Origin: JALQUL01 sp040382935
GTDB lineage: Bacteria; Pseudomonadota; Gammaproteobacteria; Burkholderiales; Burkholderiaceae_C
DNA: 64,000 bases
Reading direction: 5' to 3'
Assembly (NCBI GenBank): GCA_040382935.1
Contig: JBEIEP010000016.1
Coordinates: forward strand, 1-64,000
Part shown: in pieces, positions 33,218-42,064 of the stretch
Layout: each line of letters opens with the position of its first letter
How positions within the stretch are numbered: the stretch's first letter is position 1
The notes under the pieces: generated by a model
The model's input: the letters and a program-made list of their open reading frames with translations, nothing else
Told to the model about the DNA's origin: nothing
The model's database searches: none
Position numbers and translations under genes: made by a program

Positions 33218-33991
33218 ATGAAAACCGTTATCCTTGCCGGAGGCCTCGGAACCCGAATTTCGGAGGAAACTCACCTCAAACCGAAACCAATGATTGACAT
33301 TGGTGGTCGACCAATTCTTTGGCATATCATGAAGGTTTATTCTTCTCATGGCGTCAATGATTTCATTATCTGTTGTGGCTACAAGGGATACGTGATCAAA
33401 GAATATTTCGCCAACTACTTCTTGCATATGTCTGATGTCACTTTCGACATGACCAGCAATCAGATGGAAGTTCACCACAAAAAGGCCGAACCGTGGCGCG
33501 TGACTTTGGTTGATACGGGTGATGAAACGCTCACGGGTGGCCGTTTGAAGCGTGTCGCAAACTATGTGCGTCAAGACGAGGCCTTTTGCTTCACTTATGG
33601 TGATGGCGTCGCAAATGTTGATATATCAAAGCAAATTGCTTTTCATAAAAAGCACGGAAAATTGGCCACAGTTACGGCGGTTCAGCCACCTGGGCGCTAT
33701 GGTGCGTTGTTGCGTGAAGGTACCAGTGTTCTAGGTTTTCAAGAAAAACCACCCGGGGATGGAGCTTGGATCAATGGAGGTTTCTTCGTACTGAACCCCA
33801 AGGTAATTGACCTAATTGAAGGGGATCAAACGTCGTGGGAAGGGCAGCCGCTTGAAACCATTGCACGTAATCGACAGCTAGAATCTTATGAGCACCGAGG
33901 TTTTTGGCAACCCATGGACACTTTGCGTGACAAAAATCACTTAGAAGAGTTGTGGTCAACGGGTAAAGCACCCTGGAAAACGTGGGAATGA
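33218..33991 (+). CDS. rfbF: Glucose-1-phosphate cytidylyltransferase
   Basis: A 257-residue nucleotidyltransferase that makes CDP-glucose from CTP and glucose 1-phosphate, committing glucose to CDP-6-deoxyhexoses. The nucleotide loop AGGLGTRISEETHLKPKPM is at residues 7-25 region, with FTYGDGVANVD as the metal-binding part. GGAGA eight bases upstream supports the ATG at 33218 rather than a TTG at 33203. It is the first recognisable gene of the O-antigen locus and overlaps rfbG by four bases. In Salmonella the same pair starts abequose and tyvelose synthesis. Confidence 0.96.
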   Translation: MKTVILAGGLGTRISEETHLKPKPMIDIGGRPILWHIMKVYSSHGVNDFIICCGYKGYVIKEYFANYFLHMSDVTFDMTSNQMEVHHKKAEPWRVTLVDTGDETLTGGRLKRVANYVRQDEAFCFTYGDGVANVDISKQIAFHKKHGKLATVTAVQPPGRYGALLREGTSVLGFQEKPPGDGAWINGGFFVLNPKVIDLIEGDQTSWEGQPLETIARNRQLESYEHRGFWQPMDTLRDKNHLEELWSTGKAPWKTWE

Positions 33992-35073
33992 GACAATTTT
34001 CCGATGCTTATAAAGGAAAGCGCGTCCTGGTTACGGGTCACACCGGTTTCAAGGGCAGCTGGCTGACTCTGTGGCTCAGCCAACTGGGTGCTGAAGTTGT
34101 AGGCATTTCTTTGGCACCTGAAGTCGACTTTAACCATTGGGATTTGTTGGATCTTGAAGGTGCTGTAAGCCACAACGAGCTGGACATTAGAAATTCGACC
34201 GAGGTCGCTAGGATTTTTCAGGCAACGCAGCCGGAAGTGGTTTTCCATTTGGCTGCGCAACCCTTGGTAAGGCGCTCATACCGTGATCCATTGGAGACTT
34301 GGTCCACCAACGTCATGGGCACAGCCTGCGTGCTGGAAGCATGTCGTCAAACCAATAGTGTTCGGGCCATTTTGGCCGTGACCACCGACAAGTGCTACGA
34401 GAACCAAGAGTGGGCATGGGGCTATCGAGAAAACGATCGACTTGGCGGTCATGATCCTTATAGCGCGTCCAAAGCAGGATCTGAAATGGTGGCGGCCAGT
34501 TACCGCAGTGCTTTTTTCCATACCTCTAGGGCACCGCTGCTGGCTACGGCTAGGGCCGGCAATGTGATTGGTGGGGGTGATTGGGCTGAAGATCGGTTAA
34601 TCCCGGATCTGGCCCGCTCCATTGCCGCCCAGCAGTCGCTTGAAATCCGCTCTCCTAACGCCACTCGGCCTTGGCAGCATGTATTGGAGTCCTTAAGCGG
34701 TTATTTAATTTTGGGGCAAAAGCTGATAGAAGGTAATAGAAATTTTGTAGGGGCTTGGAACTTTGGTCCCGCGCGGAGTGGCAACAGAACAGTGGCCGAG
34801 GTGCTGGATAAGCTCAATAGCTATTGGTCAGATGTGAAGTGGCACAAGACCCAAGCACCTCAACCCCACGAAGCTAACCTGCTGTATTTGGACAGTGCCA
34901 AAGCAAATAGCCAACTAGGCTGGCACCCCGTTTGGGACCTAGACACTACTTTAGAAAAAACCGCAGATTGGTATCGAGCTTATCTAGACCGAAAATCACC
35001 GATCAGCGTGCAACAGTTGGCGGAATACGTGGAAGACGCAAAAATGGCGCAAGCAGAGTGGATTTCGGTATGA
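33988..35073 (+). CDS. rfbG: CDP-glucose 4,6-dehydratase
   Basis: A 361-residue extended short-chain dehydrogenase that converts CDP-glucose to CDP-4-keto-6-deoxyglucose. The cofactor loop GHTGFKGSWLTLWL (17-30) is diagnostic of this enzyme rather than of dTDP-glucose dehydratases, and the catalytic Tyr/Lys lies in PYSASKAGSE. The ATG at 33988 overlaps the stop of rfbF and its own stop overlaps the next start, both as ATGA, so translation is coupled through the module. Confidence 0.96.
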   Translation: MRQFSDAYKGKRVLVTGHTGFKGSWLTLWLSQLGAEVVGISLAPEVDFNHWDLLDLEGAVSHNELDIRNSTEVARIFQATQPEVVFHLAAQPLVRRSYRDPLETWSTNVMGTACVLEACRQTNSVRAILAVTTDKCYENQEWAWGYRENDRLGGHDPYSASKAGSEMVAASYRSAFFHTSRAPLLATARAGNVIGGGDWAEDRLIPDLARSIAAQQSLEIRSPNATRPWQHVLESLSGYLILGQKLIEGNRNFVGAWNFGPARSGNRTVAEVLDKLNSYWSDVKWHKTQAPQPHEANLLYLDSAKANSQLGWHPVWDLDTTLEKTADWYRAYLDRKSPISVQQLAEYVEDAKMAQAEWISV

Positions 35074-35621
35074 AGCTCCATTTAACAACTATTTCTGGTT
35101 TGGTGGTTGCTGAAAAGAAGGCATACAAAGACGAACGCGGGTCCTTTGCAAGGCTCTTCTGTGAACATGAGTTGGCGTCCGTCATCGGCAACAGAAGAAT
35201 TGTTCAAATCAACCTTTCATGCACCCAAGCTGTTGGCGCGGTACGGGGCCTACATTTTCAACATACTCCTCATACAGAAATGAAGCTGGTGAGGTGTCTG
35301 AAGGGCAAGGTTTGGGATGTGGCGGTGGATTTGCGTCCAACCTCTTCCAGTTACAAGCGCTGGTATGCCCAAGAACTTTCACCAGATAACGCGTACATGT
35401 TGGTGATCCCCGAGGGGTTTGCCCATGGATTTCAGGTGCTGGAGGCTGGTAGCGAATTGCTGTATATGCACACCGCTTTTTACAGCCCAGATTCTGAAGG
35501 CGGGCTGCGCCATAACGATCCAGAGCTGCGCATTGCTTGGCCGTTACCAGTGACCGACATATCTCAACGTGACGCCAGTCACCCCTACATGAACTCTAGC
35601 TTTACGGGAATTGCTTTATGA
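35070..35621 (+). CDS. NDP-4-keto-6-deoxyhexose 3,5-epimerase (RfbC family)
   Basis: A 183-residue cupin-fold epimerase. The motifs DERGSFARLFCEHE, RGLHFQHTPHTEMKLVRC and PEGFAHGFQVL are those of the RfbC family, including the catalytic His in RGLHFQ. In a CDP-sugar cluster it probably epimerises C3 and/or C5 of CDP-4-keto-6-deoxyglucose or its C-methylated product, not a dTDP sugar, since no rfbA/B/D genes are present. The start at 35070 overlaps rfbG; the long upstream extension in the same frame is not part of the protein. Its stop overlaps the methyltransferase start by four bases. Confidence 0.9.
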   Translation: MKLHLTTISGLVVAEKKAYKDERGSFARLFCEHELASVIGNRRIVQINLSCTQAVGAVRGLHFQHTPHTEMKLVRCLKGKVWDVAVDLRPTSSSYKRWYAQELSPDNAYMLVIPEGFAHGFQVLEAGSELLYMHTAFYSPDSEGGLRHNDPELRIAWPLPVTDISQRDASHPYMNSSFTGIAL

Positions 35622-36844
35622 AGTGCCGGCATTGTGGTGCGCTACTGGTGCATACGTTTTTGGACTTGGGCTTTGCCCCTCCGTCCAACGCTTACCTCGT
35701 TGAGGCAGATCTTTCAAAACCAGAAAAGTACTATCCCCTCACAGTCAAGGTATGTGATCAATGTTGGTTGGTTCAAACCGAGGACTATGCCCAGGCCGAC
35801 GAATTGTTTAGCTCTAAATACGCCTATTTCTCAAGCACCTCGACAAGTTGGCTGGTGCATGCAAAACACTACGCTGAAAAAATGACCAGTGAGATTGGTC
35901 TTACCAGACAGAGCATGGTGATTGAGGTGGCTTCTAACGACGGATACCTACTTAGAAACTTTGTGGCTGCAGGCATTCCTTGCTTGGGCATTGAACCTAC
36001 AGACAGTACTGCCGACGTGGCCGAGCAACTGGGCATTCCTGTTCTGCGCGAGTTTTTTGGTGAGGCTTTGGGCAAGCAGCTAGCGGCAAACGGCCAACAA
36101 GCTGATCTAATTGTGGGCAATAACGTTTACGCTCATGTGCCCGATATCAACGACTTTACGCGTGGCTTAAAAGTTGCACTCAAACCAGGGGGAATTGTTA
36201 CTCTCGAATTTCCTCATGTGATGCGACTAATTGAGCAAGCTCAGTTCGATACGGTGTACCACGAGCACTTCTCTTACCTATCGTTGCAAACGGTCTGCAA
36301 GATTTTTACTGCGGCGGGACTGCGCGTTTGGAATGTCGACGAATTGTCCACCCACGGTGGTAGCTTGCGGGTCTACGGTTGCCACCAGGACGACAAACGC
36401 CAAACGAAGGGCTCAGTCAGCAGGCTGTTACAAGAGGAGACTCAACATGGTCTTCAAGATTTACAAACCTACCTGGGTTTACAGCCCCGCGCTGACAAGA
36501 TTAAGGATGACTTGTTGAGTTTCTTGATTGAGCAAAAACGAACCGGAAAAAAAATGGCAGCATATGGAGCTGCCGCCAAAGGAAACACGCTGCTGAACTA
36601 CGCAGGAGTCAAACCTGATTTACTGAAATTTGTTTGCGATTTGGCACAAGCCAAACAAAACAAGTTCATGCCAGGGAGCCACATTCCGATATATGATCCG
36701 GAGCAAGTTAACTGGTCAGAATTGGACTTTGTGCTAATCCTACCTTGGAATATTGCGTCAGAGGTCAAGACTCAGCTTCGAGATCGTCTCAAGACCGGGG
36801 CTTTGTTTGTCACGGCTGTACCGTCTTTGTCAGTCGGCGTATGA
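35618..36844 (+). CDS. NovU/TylC3-type sugar C-methyltransferase
   Basis: A 408-residue protein with the three-part layout of deoxysugar C-methyltransferases: an N-terminal zinc domain with two CxxC pairs (CRHCG, CDQCW), a SAM-binding Rossmann domain (VIEVASNDGYLLRNF), and a C-terminal domain including YGAAAKGNTLLNYAG. Related enzymes (TylC3, NovU) methylate C3 or C5 of 4-keto-6-deoxy nucleotide sugars using the conserved THGGSLRVYG-type Tyr/His. Its place after rfbFG and an epimerase predicts a C-methyl-branched CDP-6-deoxyhexose. Which carbon is methylated cannot be read from the sequence. Confidence 0.9.
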   Translation: MKCRHCGALLVHTFLDLGFAPPSNAYLVEADLSKPEKYYPLTVKVCDQCWLVQTEDYAQADELFSSKYAYFSSTSTSWLVHAKHYAEKMTSEIGLTRQSMVIEVASNDGYLLRNFVAAGIPCLGIEPTDSTADVAEQLGIPVLREFFGEALGKQLAANGQQADLIVGNNVYAHVPDINDFTRGLKVALKPGGIVTLEFPHVMRLIEQAQFDTVYHEHFSYLSLQTVCKIFTAAGLRVWNVDELSTHGGSLRVYGCHQDDKRQTKGSVSRLLQEETQHGLQDLQTYLGLQPRADKIKDDLLSFLIEQKRTGKKMAAYGAAAKGNTLLNYAGVKPDLLKFVCDLAQAKQNKFMPGSHIPIYDPEQVNWSELDFVLILPWNIASEVKTQLRDRLKTGALFVTAVPSLSVGV

Positions 36845-37707
36845 AGGTATTGTTGACTGGCGGTACGGGGTTCGTTGGCCGTCATGTGGCCAAAGTGCTG
36901 GCGCGCCAGGGTATCGAGTATGTTAGCTTACAAAGAGGCACCGCAATCGACACACAATCTATTCAGATTGACTTGCTTAGCGTAGGCGACCTTGAGGGTT
37001 TGTTCCGGGAAATTAAGCCAACACACCTGATTCATTTGGCGTGGTACGCCGAACATGGCAAGTATTGGGACTCTGACATTAATGTTCAGTGGATTGCTGC
37101 AACGAAGCGCCTAGTGGAGGCATTTTGTTTGACAGGGGGGCAACACCTGGTGATCGCAGGTACCTGCGCTGAATACGATTGGGCACATGGCTACTGTGTG
37201 GAAGATTTCACACCAGTCAATCCTAATTCTTTGTATGGCATTTCCAAGGATGCAACACGAAGGATGATTGAATTAGTTGGTAAAAAATATGGAGTGTCAC
37301 TGTCTTGGGCAAGAATATTCTTTCCCTATGGCCCTGGTGAAGCACCAATGCGTTTGATTCCATCATTGTTCAAGGCTTTCAAAGGAGAAATTTTGCCATT
37401 TGGTGTCAATGGGAATAGTTATCGAGATTTTTTGCACGTAGAAGATGCAGCAAGAGCTATATTGGCTTGCGCTCAAATGAGAATAGAAGGATCAATCAAT
37501 ATTTGCTCGGGTAAACCAGTGCAAATTTCAGGTGTAGTGGATACGGTGGCTAACATAATGAACAATGATCCGAGTATTGTTTTAAATCTACCTCCAGTGA
37601 AAATAGAAATCAATCAATTTTTGATTGGCGATAATAAAAAATTAAAAAATATTGGCTGGAAAGAAGAAATATCACTCGATAAAGGCTTATTAAATTATCA
37701 ATCATGA
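36841..37707 (+). CDS. NAD-dependent epimerase/dehydratase, probable 4-ketoreductase
   Basis: A 288-residue extended short-chain dehydrogenase with GGTGFVGRHVA at the N-terminus and a Y-x-x-x-K pair in SLYGISKDA (near residue 135). As the last enzyme of the tightly coupled CDP-sugar module (ATGA overlap with the methyltransferase gene), it most likely reduces the 4-keto group to finish the CDP-deoxysugar. A start at 36841 fits the Rossmann fold; the longer frame is rejected. The base composition drops noticeably toward AT in its 3' half, marking the edge of the AT-rich core. Confidence 0.85.
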   Translation: MKVLLTGGTGFVGRHVAKVLARQGIEYVSLQRGTAIDTQSIQIDLLSVGDLEGLFREIKPTHLIHLAWYAEHGKYWDSDINVQWIAATKRLVEAFCLTGGQHLVIAGTCAEYDWAHGYCVEDFTPVNPNSLYGISKDATRRMIELVGKKYGVSLSWARIFFPYGPGEAPMRLIPSLFKAFKGEILPFGVNGNSYRDFLHVEDAARAILACAQMRIEGSINICSGKPVQISGVVDTVANIMNNDPSIVLNLPPVKIEINQFLIGDNKKLKNIGWKEEISLDKGLLNYQS

Positions 37708-37716
37708 AAGATCAAA

Positions 37717-38496
37717 ATGAATCAATACGAACTATTTAAATCCGAGTGTCAAATTAATATTACAAATCAAGGAAAAGATCAATCTTTGTCAAAAGCTAAA
37801 GTTTCATTTTTTAATGAATCTTTTGCTCATAAATACCCTTATAACTTTGAATTTCTTGGGCGCCCCATAATTCAGTATCCTCAAGATATGGTGGCAATGC
37901 AAGAGTTGATTTGGAACGTCAAGCCGGATCTAATCATCGAGACTGGCATTGCGCACGGCGGATCTCTCATCATGAGTGCATCTATGTTGGCTTTGCTTGA
38001 CATGTGTGAAGCTGTGGAGACAGGGACCGTGTTAGATCCTAAGCAATCCAATCGTAAGGTGCTGGGACTCGACATCGATATCCGTCAACACAACCGAGAA
38101 GCGATTGAGGCTCACCCCATGTCTTCCCGCATCCAGATGATTCAAGGATCAAGCATTGCACCAGACGTGATAGACCAAGTTAAGGCCGTGGCCAAGAATT
38201 ATCAGCGTATATTGGTGTGCCTTGACAGTAACCACACACATGATCACGTCTTGGCGGAGTTGCAAGCATTTGCGCCTCTGACCAGTGTTGGCAGTTACTG
38301 TGTGGTGTTTGACACAATTGTTGAGGATATGCCCAAAGCCATGTTCCCTGATCGTCCATGGGAACCCGGAGATAATCCAAAAACGGCTGTGTGGGAGTAT
38401 TTAAAATCTCACCCAGAATTTGAAATTGATAAGAGCATTGATCAAAAATTGTTGATTTCCGTGGCTCCGGATGGGTACTTAAAGCGTGTTAAATGA
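37717..38496 (+). CDS. CmcI-like (cephalosporin hydroxylase family) methyltransferase
   Basis: A 259-residue protein of the CmcI/rhamnosyl O-methyltransferase family. The SAM loop IIETGIAHGGSLI lies near residue 75, followed by the acidic LGLDIDIR and a metal-type segment CLDSNHTHDHVL near 170. Despite the family name, most members in polysaccharide loci are predicted SAM-dependent O-methyltransferases. It may methylate a sugar of the O-unit. It begins nine bases after the reductase gene. The stretch after it (38497-39062) has no gene; it is AT-rich and contains MITE copy 2. Confidence 0.8.
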   Translation: MNQYELFKSECQINITNQGKDQSLSKAKVSFFNESFAHKYPYNFEFLGRPIIQYPQDMVAMQELIWNVKPDLIIETGIAHGGSLIMSASMLALLDMCEAVETGTVLDPKQSNRKVLGLDIDIRQHNREAIEAHPMSSRIQMIQGSSIAPDVIDQVKAVAKNYQRILVCLDSNHTHDHVLAELQAFAPLTSVGSYCVVFDTIVEDMPKAMFPDRPWEPGDNPKTAVWEYLKSHPEFEIDKSIDQKLLISVAPDGYLKRVK

Positions 38497-38653
38497 AGCA
38501 TTTTATCAACTAATCAGGCGAGAACTTATATTGTAAAATGACGGTTAATTTGGATTCACGCCAATCTAATCAAAGCGCACAAAAAAACAAAAAAGATTAA
38601 TATCAGTCGGAAATTACCAATTAATTATGACTCCATATTAGATCAACACTTAA

Positions 38654-38814
38654 GGAACCTCTGCAAAACCCCTTGCGCGATCTGAGGCCCCGATAATGGC
38701 GCCCCACTGCGTTGGCTTTTTGGCTCATACCGCCCGGTATGAGCTGAAAAATCCGCCTTGCGGTGCATCCATTCTCGTGGCTCATATCTGCACAGCGAGT
38801 TTTGCAGAGGTTCC
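38654..38814 (-). mobile_element. MITE-like element, copy 2 (inverted)
   Basis: A 161-bp copy in the reverse orientation to the other two. Its terminal inverted repeats are perfect over GGAACCTCTGCAAAA and it is flanked by TTAA on both sides, which fits the YTAR target duplications of IS5-family elements. An internal hairpin GGCTCATACC/GGTATGAGC is kept. It marks the left edge of the AT-rich wzx-to-wzy block, between the CmcI-like gene and wzx. Confidence 0.9.
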
Positions 38815-39062
38815 TTAACAGTTTTATAATTATTATTTATAACAATAAATATTTCCTTAAACTGATAAAATTATTAATAAGAATTAATACTTTTATCGCA
38901 TGTGTTTATTAAAATAAAAAACGGAATTATTTCTAACCATTTGCAATACAAATAGTATTAATTAACCACACACGAAGTATTATTTTTAATTTATATATCT
39001 GATGCCGTCACATCGTAGCGAATACTTAAATATTGTAATATTGGTAGAAACAACCCTGATCG

Positions 39063-40583
39063 ATGGGACCGCATTTGCTTAAGAACAACCTTATTGCTAA
39101 CTCACTTGGGCAAGGGTGGGTTGCCCTGATGGGATTGGCTTTCATTCCGCTATACATTAAGTATTTAGGGATTGAGGCTTATGGCCTTATCGGACTATTT
39201 TCTCTTTTACAAGTTTGGCTGAGTTTGCTCGACATGGGCATGACGCCGACGCTGGGACGTGAGATGTCGCGTTTTACAGCGGGCAGTCATACTGCAGAAT
39301 CCATCCGCGATCTGTTGCGCAGTATTGAAATCATTGCATTAGTTATTTCAGTACTCATTGGGGCTGGTATTGCGCTTTCTGCTAACTGGATCGCTGGTTC
39401 CTGGCTACAAGTTGAAGCTTTGCCTGTTGAGGTTGTGGCACAGGCCTTCATTGTGATGGGATTGGTCACTGCAATCCGCTTCATGGAAGGCGTCTACCGC
39501 AGCAGCATTGTAGGTCTACAGCGACAGGTGCTTTTCAATCTAGTGAACAGTGCAATGGCAACGCTACGCGGTCTTGGTTCGGTGGGTGTGTTGGCCTGGA
39601 TTTCAGCCTCGATTGAAGCATTTTTCATCTGGCAAGGCCTCGTCTCCATCGCATCATTGATTGCCTTGGCGACCACAACCTACCTGAACCTACCACGTGC
39701 TCAGCGCACGGGACGATTCTCGTGGAAGGGGTTGCGAGGAGTTTGGCGCTTTGCAGCTGGCATGACAGGAATAAATTTTTTAGTGTTGTTATTGATGCAG
39801 GTTGACAAAGTCTTGCTCTCGAAATTACTATCACTGATCGACTATGGGTACTACACACTGGCCTCAGTTGCCGCTGCGGCAATTTACATGCTGATCACAC
39901 CAATCACGCAAGCCTTTTACCCTAGATTTTGTGAGCTACTCGCGAGGAACGATCAATCTTCTTTGATCAAATCCTACCACAACGGCTCACAACTGGCGAC
40001 TATATTGACAGGAAGTGCTGCGATTGTCCTAGGTATTTTTTCAGAAACTTTTCTTCGATTATGGACACAAAATACAGACTTGGCTGATCGGGCTGCACCG
40101 CTTTTAAGCATACTAATACTTGGTAATTTTTTAAATAGCTTAATGTGGATTCCATATCAATCGCAATTAGCGCATGGATGGACAAGTTTGACAATACGAA
40201 TCAACGTTGTAGCAGTAGCCATAATTGTACCCACAATTTTCTGGATTACACCGCTTTACGGTGCCGAAGGAGCGGCTTGGGTATGGGTTGGATTAAATGC
40301 AGGTTACGTTTTGATTGGAATTCAATTTATGCATCGACGTATACTTGTTAAGCAGAAATGGTCTTGGTATCTACAAGATGTTATTATCCCAATGATAACA
40401 GGTTTAATTATTGCGATACCACTATCATTATTTACTCCTTTAGGCTCAAGTACATTGAACGATATAGTACTACTCACGTTTATTAGCTTGATTACCATGT
40501 GCGCGATGATCTTAGGCTCTAATAGAATTCGCCCATTAATAATAAGCTATATAAATAAATTACGACTAATAAAAAGTAATTAA
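39063..40583 (+). CDS. wzx: O-antigen flippase Wzx
   Basis: A 506-residue polytopic membrane protein with about twelve to fourteen hydrophobic segments and the N-terminal pattern of the polysaccharide flippase family (NSLGQGWVALMGLAFIPLYI, then KYLGIEAYGLIGLF). Wzx moves undecaprenyl-linked repeat units across the inner membrane. Its AT-rich, low-conservation sequence is typical of O-antigen processing genes. No ABC transporter genes (wzm/wzt) are present, so assembly follows the Wzx/Wzy route. Confidence 0.92.
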   Translation: MGPHLLKNNLIANSLGQGWVALMGLAFIPLYIKYLGIEAYGLIGLFSLLQVWLSLLDMGMTPTLGREMSRFTAGSHTAESIRDLLRSIEIIALVISVLIGAGIALSANWIAGSWLQVEALPVEVVAQAFIVMGLVTAIRFMEGVYRSSIVGLQRQVLFNLVNSAMATLRGLGSVGVLAWISASIEAFFIWQGLVSIASLIALATTTYLNLPRAQRTGRFSWKGLRGVWRFAAGMTGINFLVLLLMQVDKVLLSKLLSLIDYGYYTLASVAAAAIYMLITPITQAFYPRFCELLARNDQSSLIKSYHNGSQLATILTGSAAIVLGIFSETFLRLWTQNTDLADRAAPLLSILILGNFLNSLMWIPYQSQLAHGWTSLTIRINVVAVAIIVPTIFWITPLYGAEGAAWVWVGLNAGYVLIGIQFMHRRILVKQKWSWYLQDVIIPMITGLIIAIPLSLFTPLGSSTLNDIVLLTFISLITMCAMILGSNRIRPLIISYINKLRLIKSN

Positions 40584-40854
40584 TTTTAATAAGCCATTAT
40601 ACTTGAATAATTATTTAAAATTTTATACAGCCAATGAAAAAACTTAATAAATACAATTTGCATTATTATTGAACATTAAAAAGCAATAAATAGGCACATC
40701 AATTCATACGATAAAGCAAGCACAAATAAAATAATGCCATGTCCATATTATATTGAAGTACATCACAGATTGGCTTCTGATTGCACCATAAGAATTATTT
40801 ACCATTTTGGAATATTCTTTTTTATTTATTTAAAATAGTATAATCAAACATAAT
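40584..40854. other. AT-rich intergenic spacer, no gene seen
   Basis: About 270 bases of very AT-rich sequence between wzx and the following glycosyltransferase gene. I see no open frame of note, no repeat copy and no clear terminator. Such spacers are usual between independently acquired O-antigen genes. Confidence 0.5.
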
Positions 40855-41907
40855 ATGAAAAGAATAAATATAAATGTGATGACCAAAAATCGCTCAATTG
40901 CATTGACTGAAATTTTAAAAGCAATCAATGAATTAGACTGCACCAATCTTGCTGTCAAATTTTCAGTTTACGATAGTTCATCAGAAGATTTTTATGAAAA
41001 TAATAAAAAAATCTTATCACAATACAACCATTTTTTACACTACAGAATGCCAGAAACGAACTCAATGGCACAAAACTGGGAGGCCGCTGTACAGGTAATA
41101 GATTATGATTATGTCCTAACCGTCACCGATAGATCTATTTTATACAAAAATCTATTGATTGAAATCTCAAAAACTCTCATAGAAGAGAATGAATGTGAAG
41201 CTCTATGTTGGGGATGGGATGTGGAATTACCACAAGGGAGATTTAATTTTCCGAAAAACAAATGCAAAGAAAGAACATTAATTATTAATGACTATTTAAA
41301 CGCATTAACATACTATGGCCTCGGTATATATCCTTACTTCTTGCCGAGAGGGCTAAATACAGCCCTCAGTAAAAATATTGTAAGTAGACTTAAGAGTAAA
41401 TTTGGCTGTGTTTACAGCGGCATAAATCCAGATTATGCCCTTGCTTATAAATTGATGTTAATTGATAGTCAGGTGAAATTTATTAGTCAACCCTTATTTT
41501 GCTCAAAGTATACAGAATTGAGCAATGGCGGAAAATCCTCGAATGAACTAAACTGGGATTACATAAAAACCGTCACGAATGGTGAAAAAATTCTTGAAAA
41601 ATCCTGTTTAAAACTACCCTTATGTTCGAATACAATATTCGCCGATATAATTCATGATATAGATTCAGTTGAAACTAACAAGAACACCATTGAATTGAGA
41701 AAAAAAATCGCATTTGCTGCATTTTGCTCTTCAAAACTCGAACTAAAACGCTTTCAGGCCAAGAAAATTATTAATAAAATTCAATATGATGATGCTAGTG
41801 CGATGTTAGAAATGAATTTAAGTATTTATAAATCCGAACCTCATTCAATTAAAGTAATTATATATAGCTACCTAGTCAGATTTGTACCGAAATACTTTTT
41901 AAAATAA
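40855..41907 (+). CDS. Putative glycosyltransferase, GT2-like
   Basis: A 350-residue cytoplasmic protein. The N-terminus (ININVMTKNRSIALTEIL) and the segment MAQNWEAAVQVIDYDYVLTV resemble the nucleotide-sugar-binding half of GT-A enzymes, with VTDRS in the place of the metal-binding DxD motif. A canonical DxD is therefore uncertain. It would add one sugar of the repeat unit on undecaprenyl phosphate. Position between wzx and wzy supports a role in O-unit assembly. Donor and linkage are unknown. The ATG is weakly supplied with a ribosome site. Confidence 0.7.
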   Translation: MKRININVMTKNRSIALTEILKAINELDCTNLAVKFSVYDSSSEDFYENNKKILSQYNHFLHYRMPETNSMAQNWEAAVQVIDYDYVLTVTDRSILYKNLLIEISKTLIEENECEALCWGWDVELPQGRFNFPKNKCKERTLIINDYLNALTYYGLGIYPYFLPRGLNTALSKNIVSRLKSKFGCVYSGINPDYALAYKLMLIDSQVKFISQPLFCSKYTELSNGGKSSNELNWDYIKTVTNGEKILEKSCLKLPLCSNTIFADIIHDIDSVETNKNTIELRKKIAFAAFCSSKLELKRFQAKKIINKIQYDDASAMLEMNLSIYKSEPHSIKVIIYSYLVRFVPKYFLK

Positions 41908-42064
41908 GAGCATCACAGTCAAATTGTAATTAGATCACCAGAAGTATAACGACTAGCACCATATATATAATTAATTTAACTCAATTAATTATTTTTAATA
42001 GCATCTGATAAATTGAAGTCTTGAACATGATTAACGTCAACAAGAATTATATTTCACCATACAC

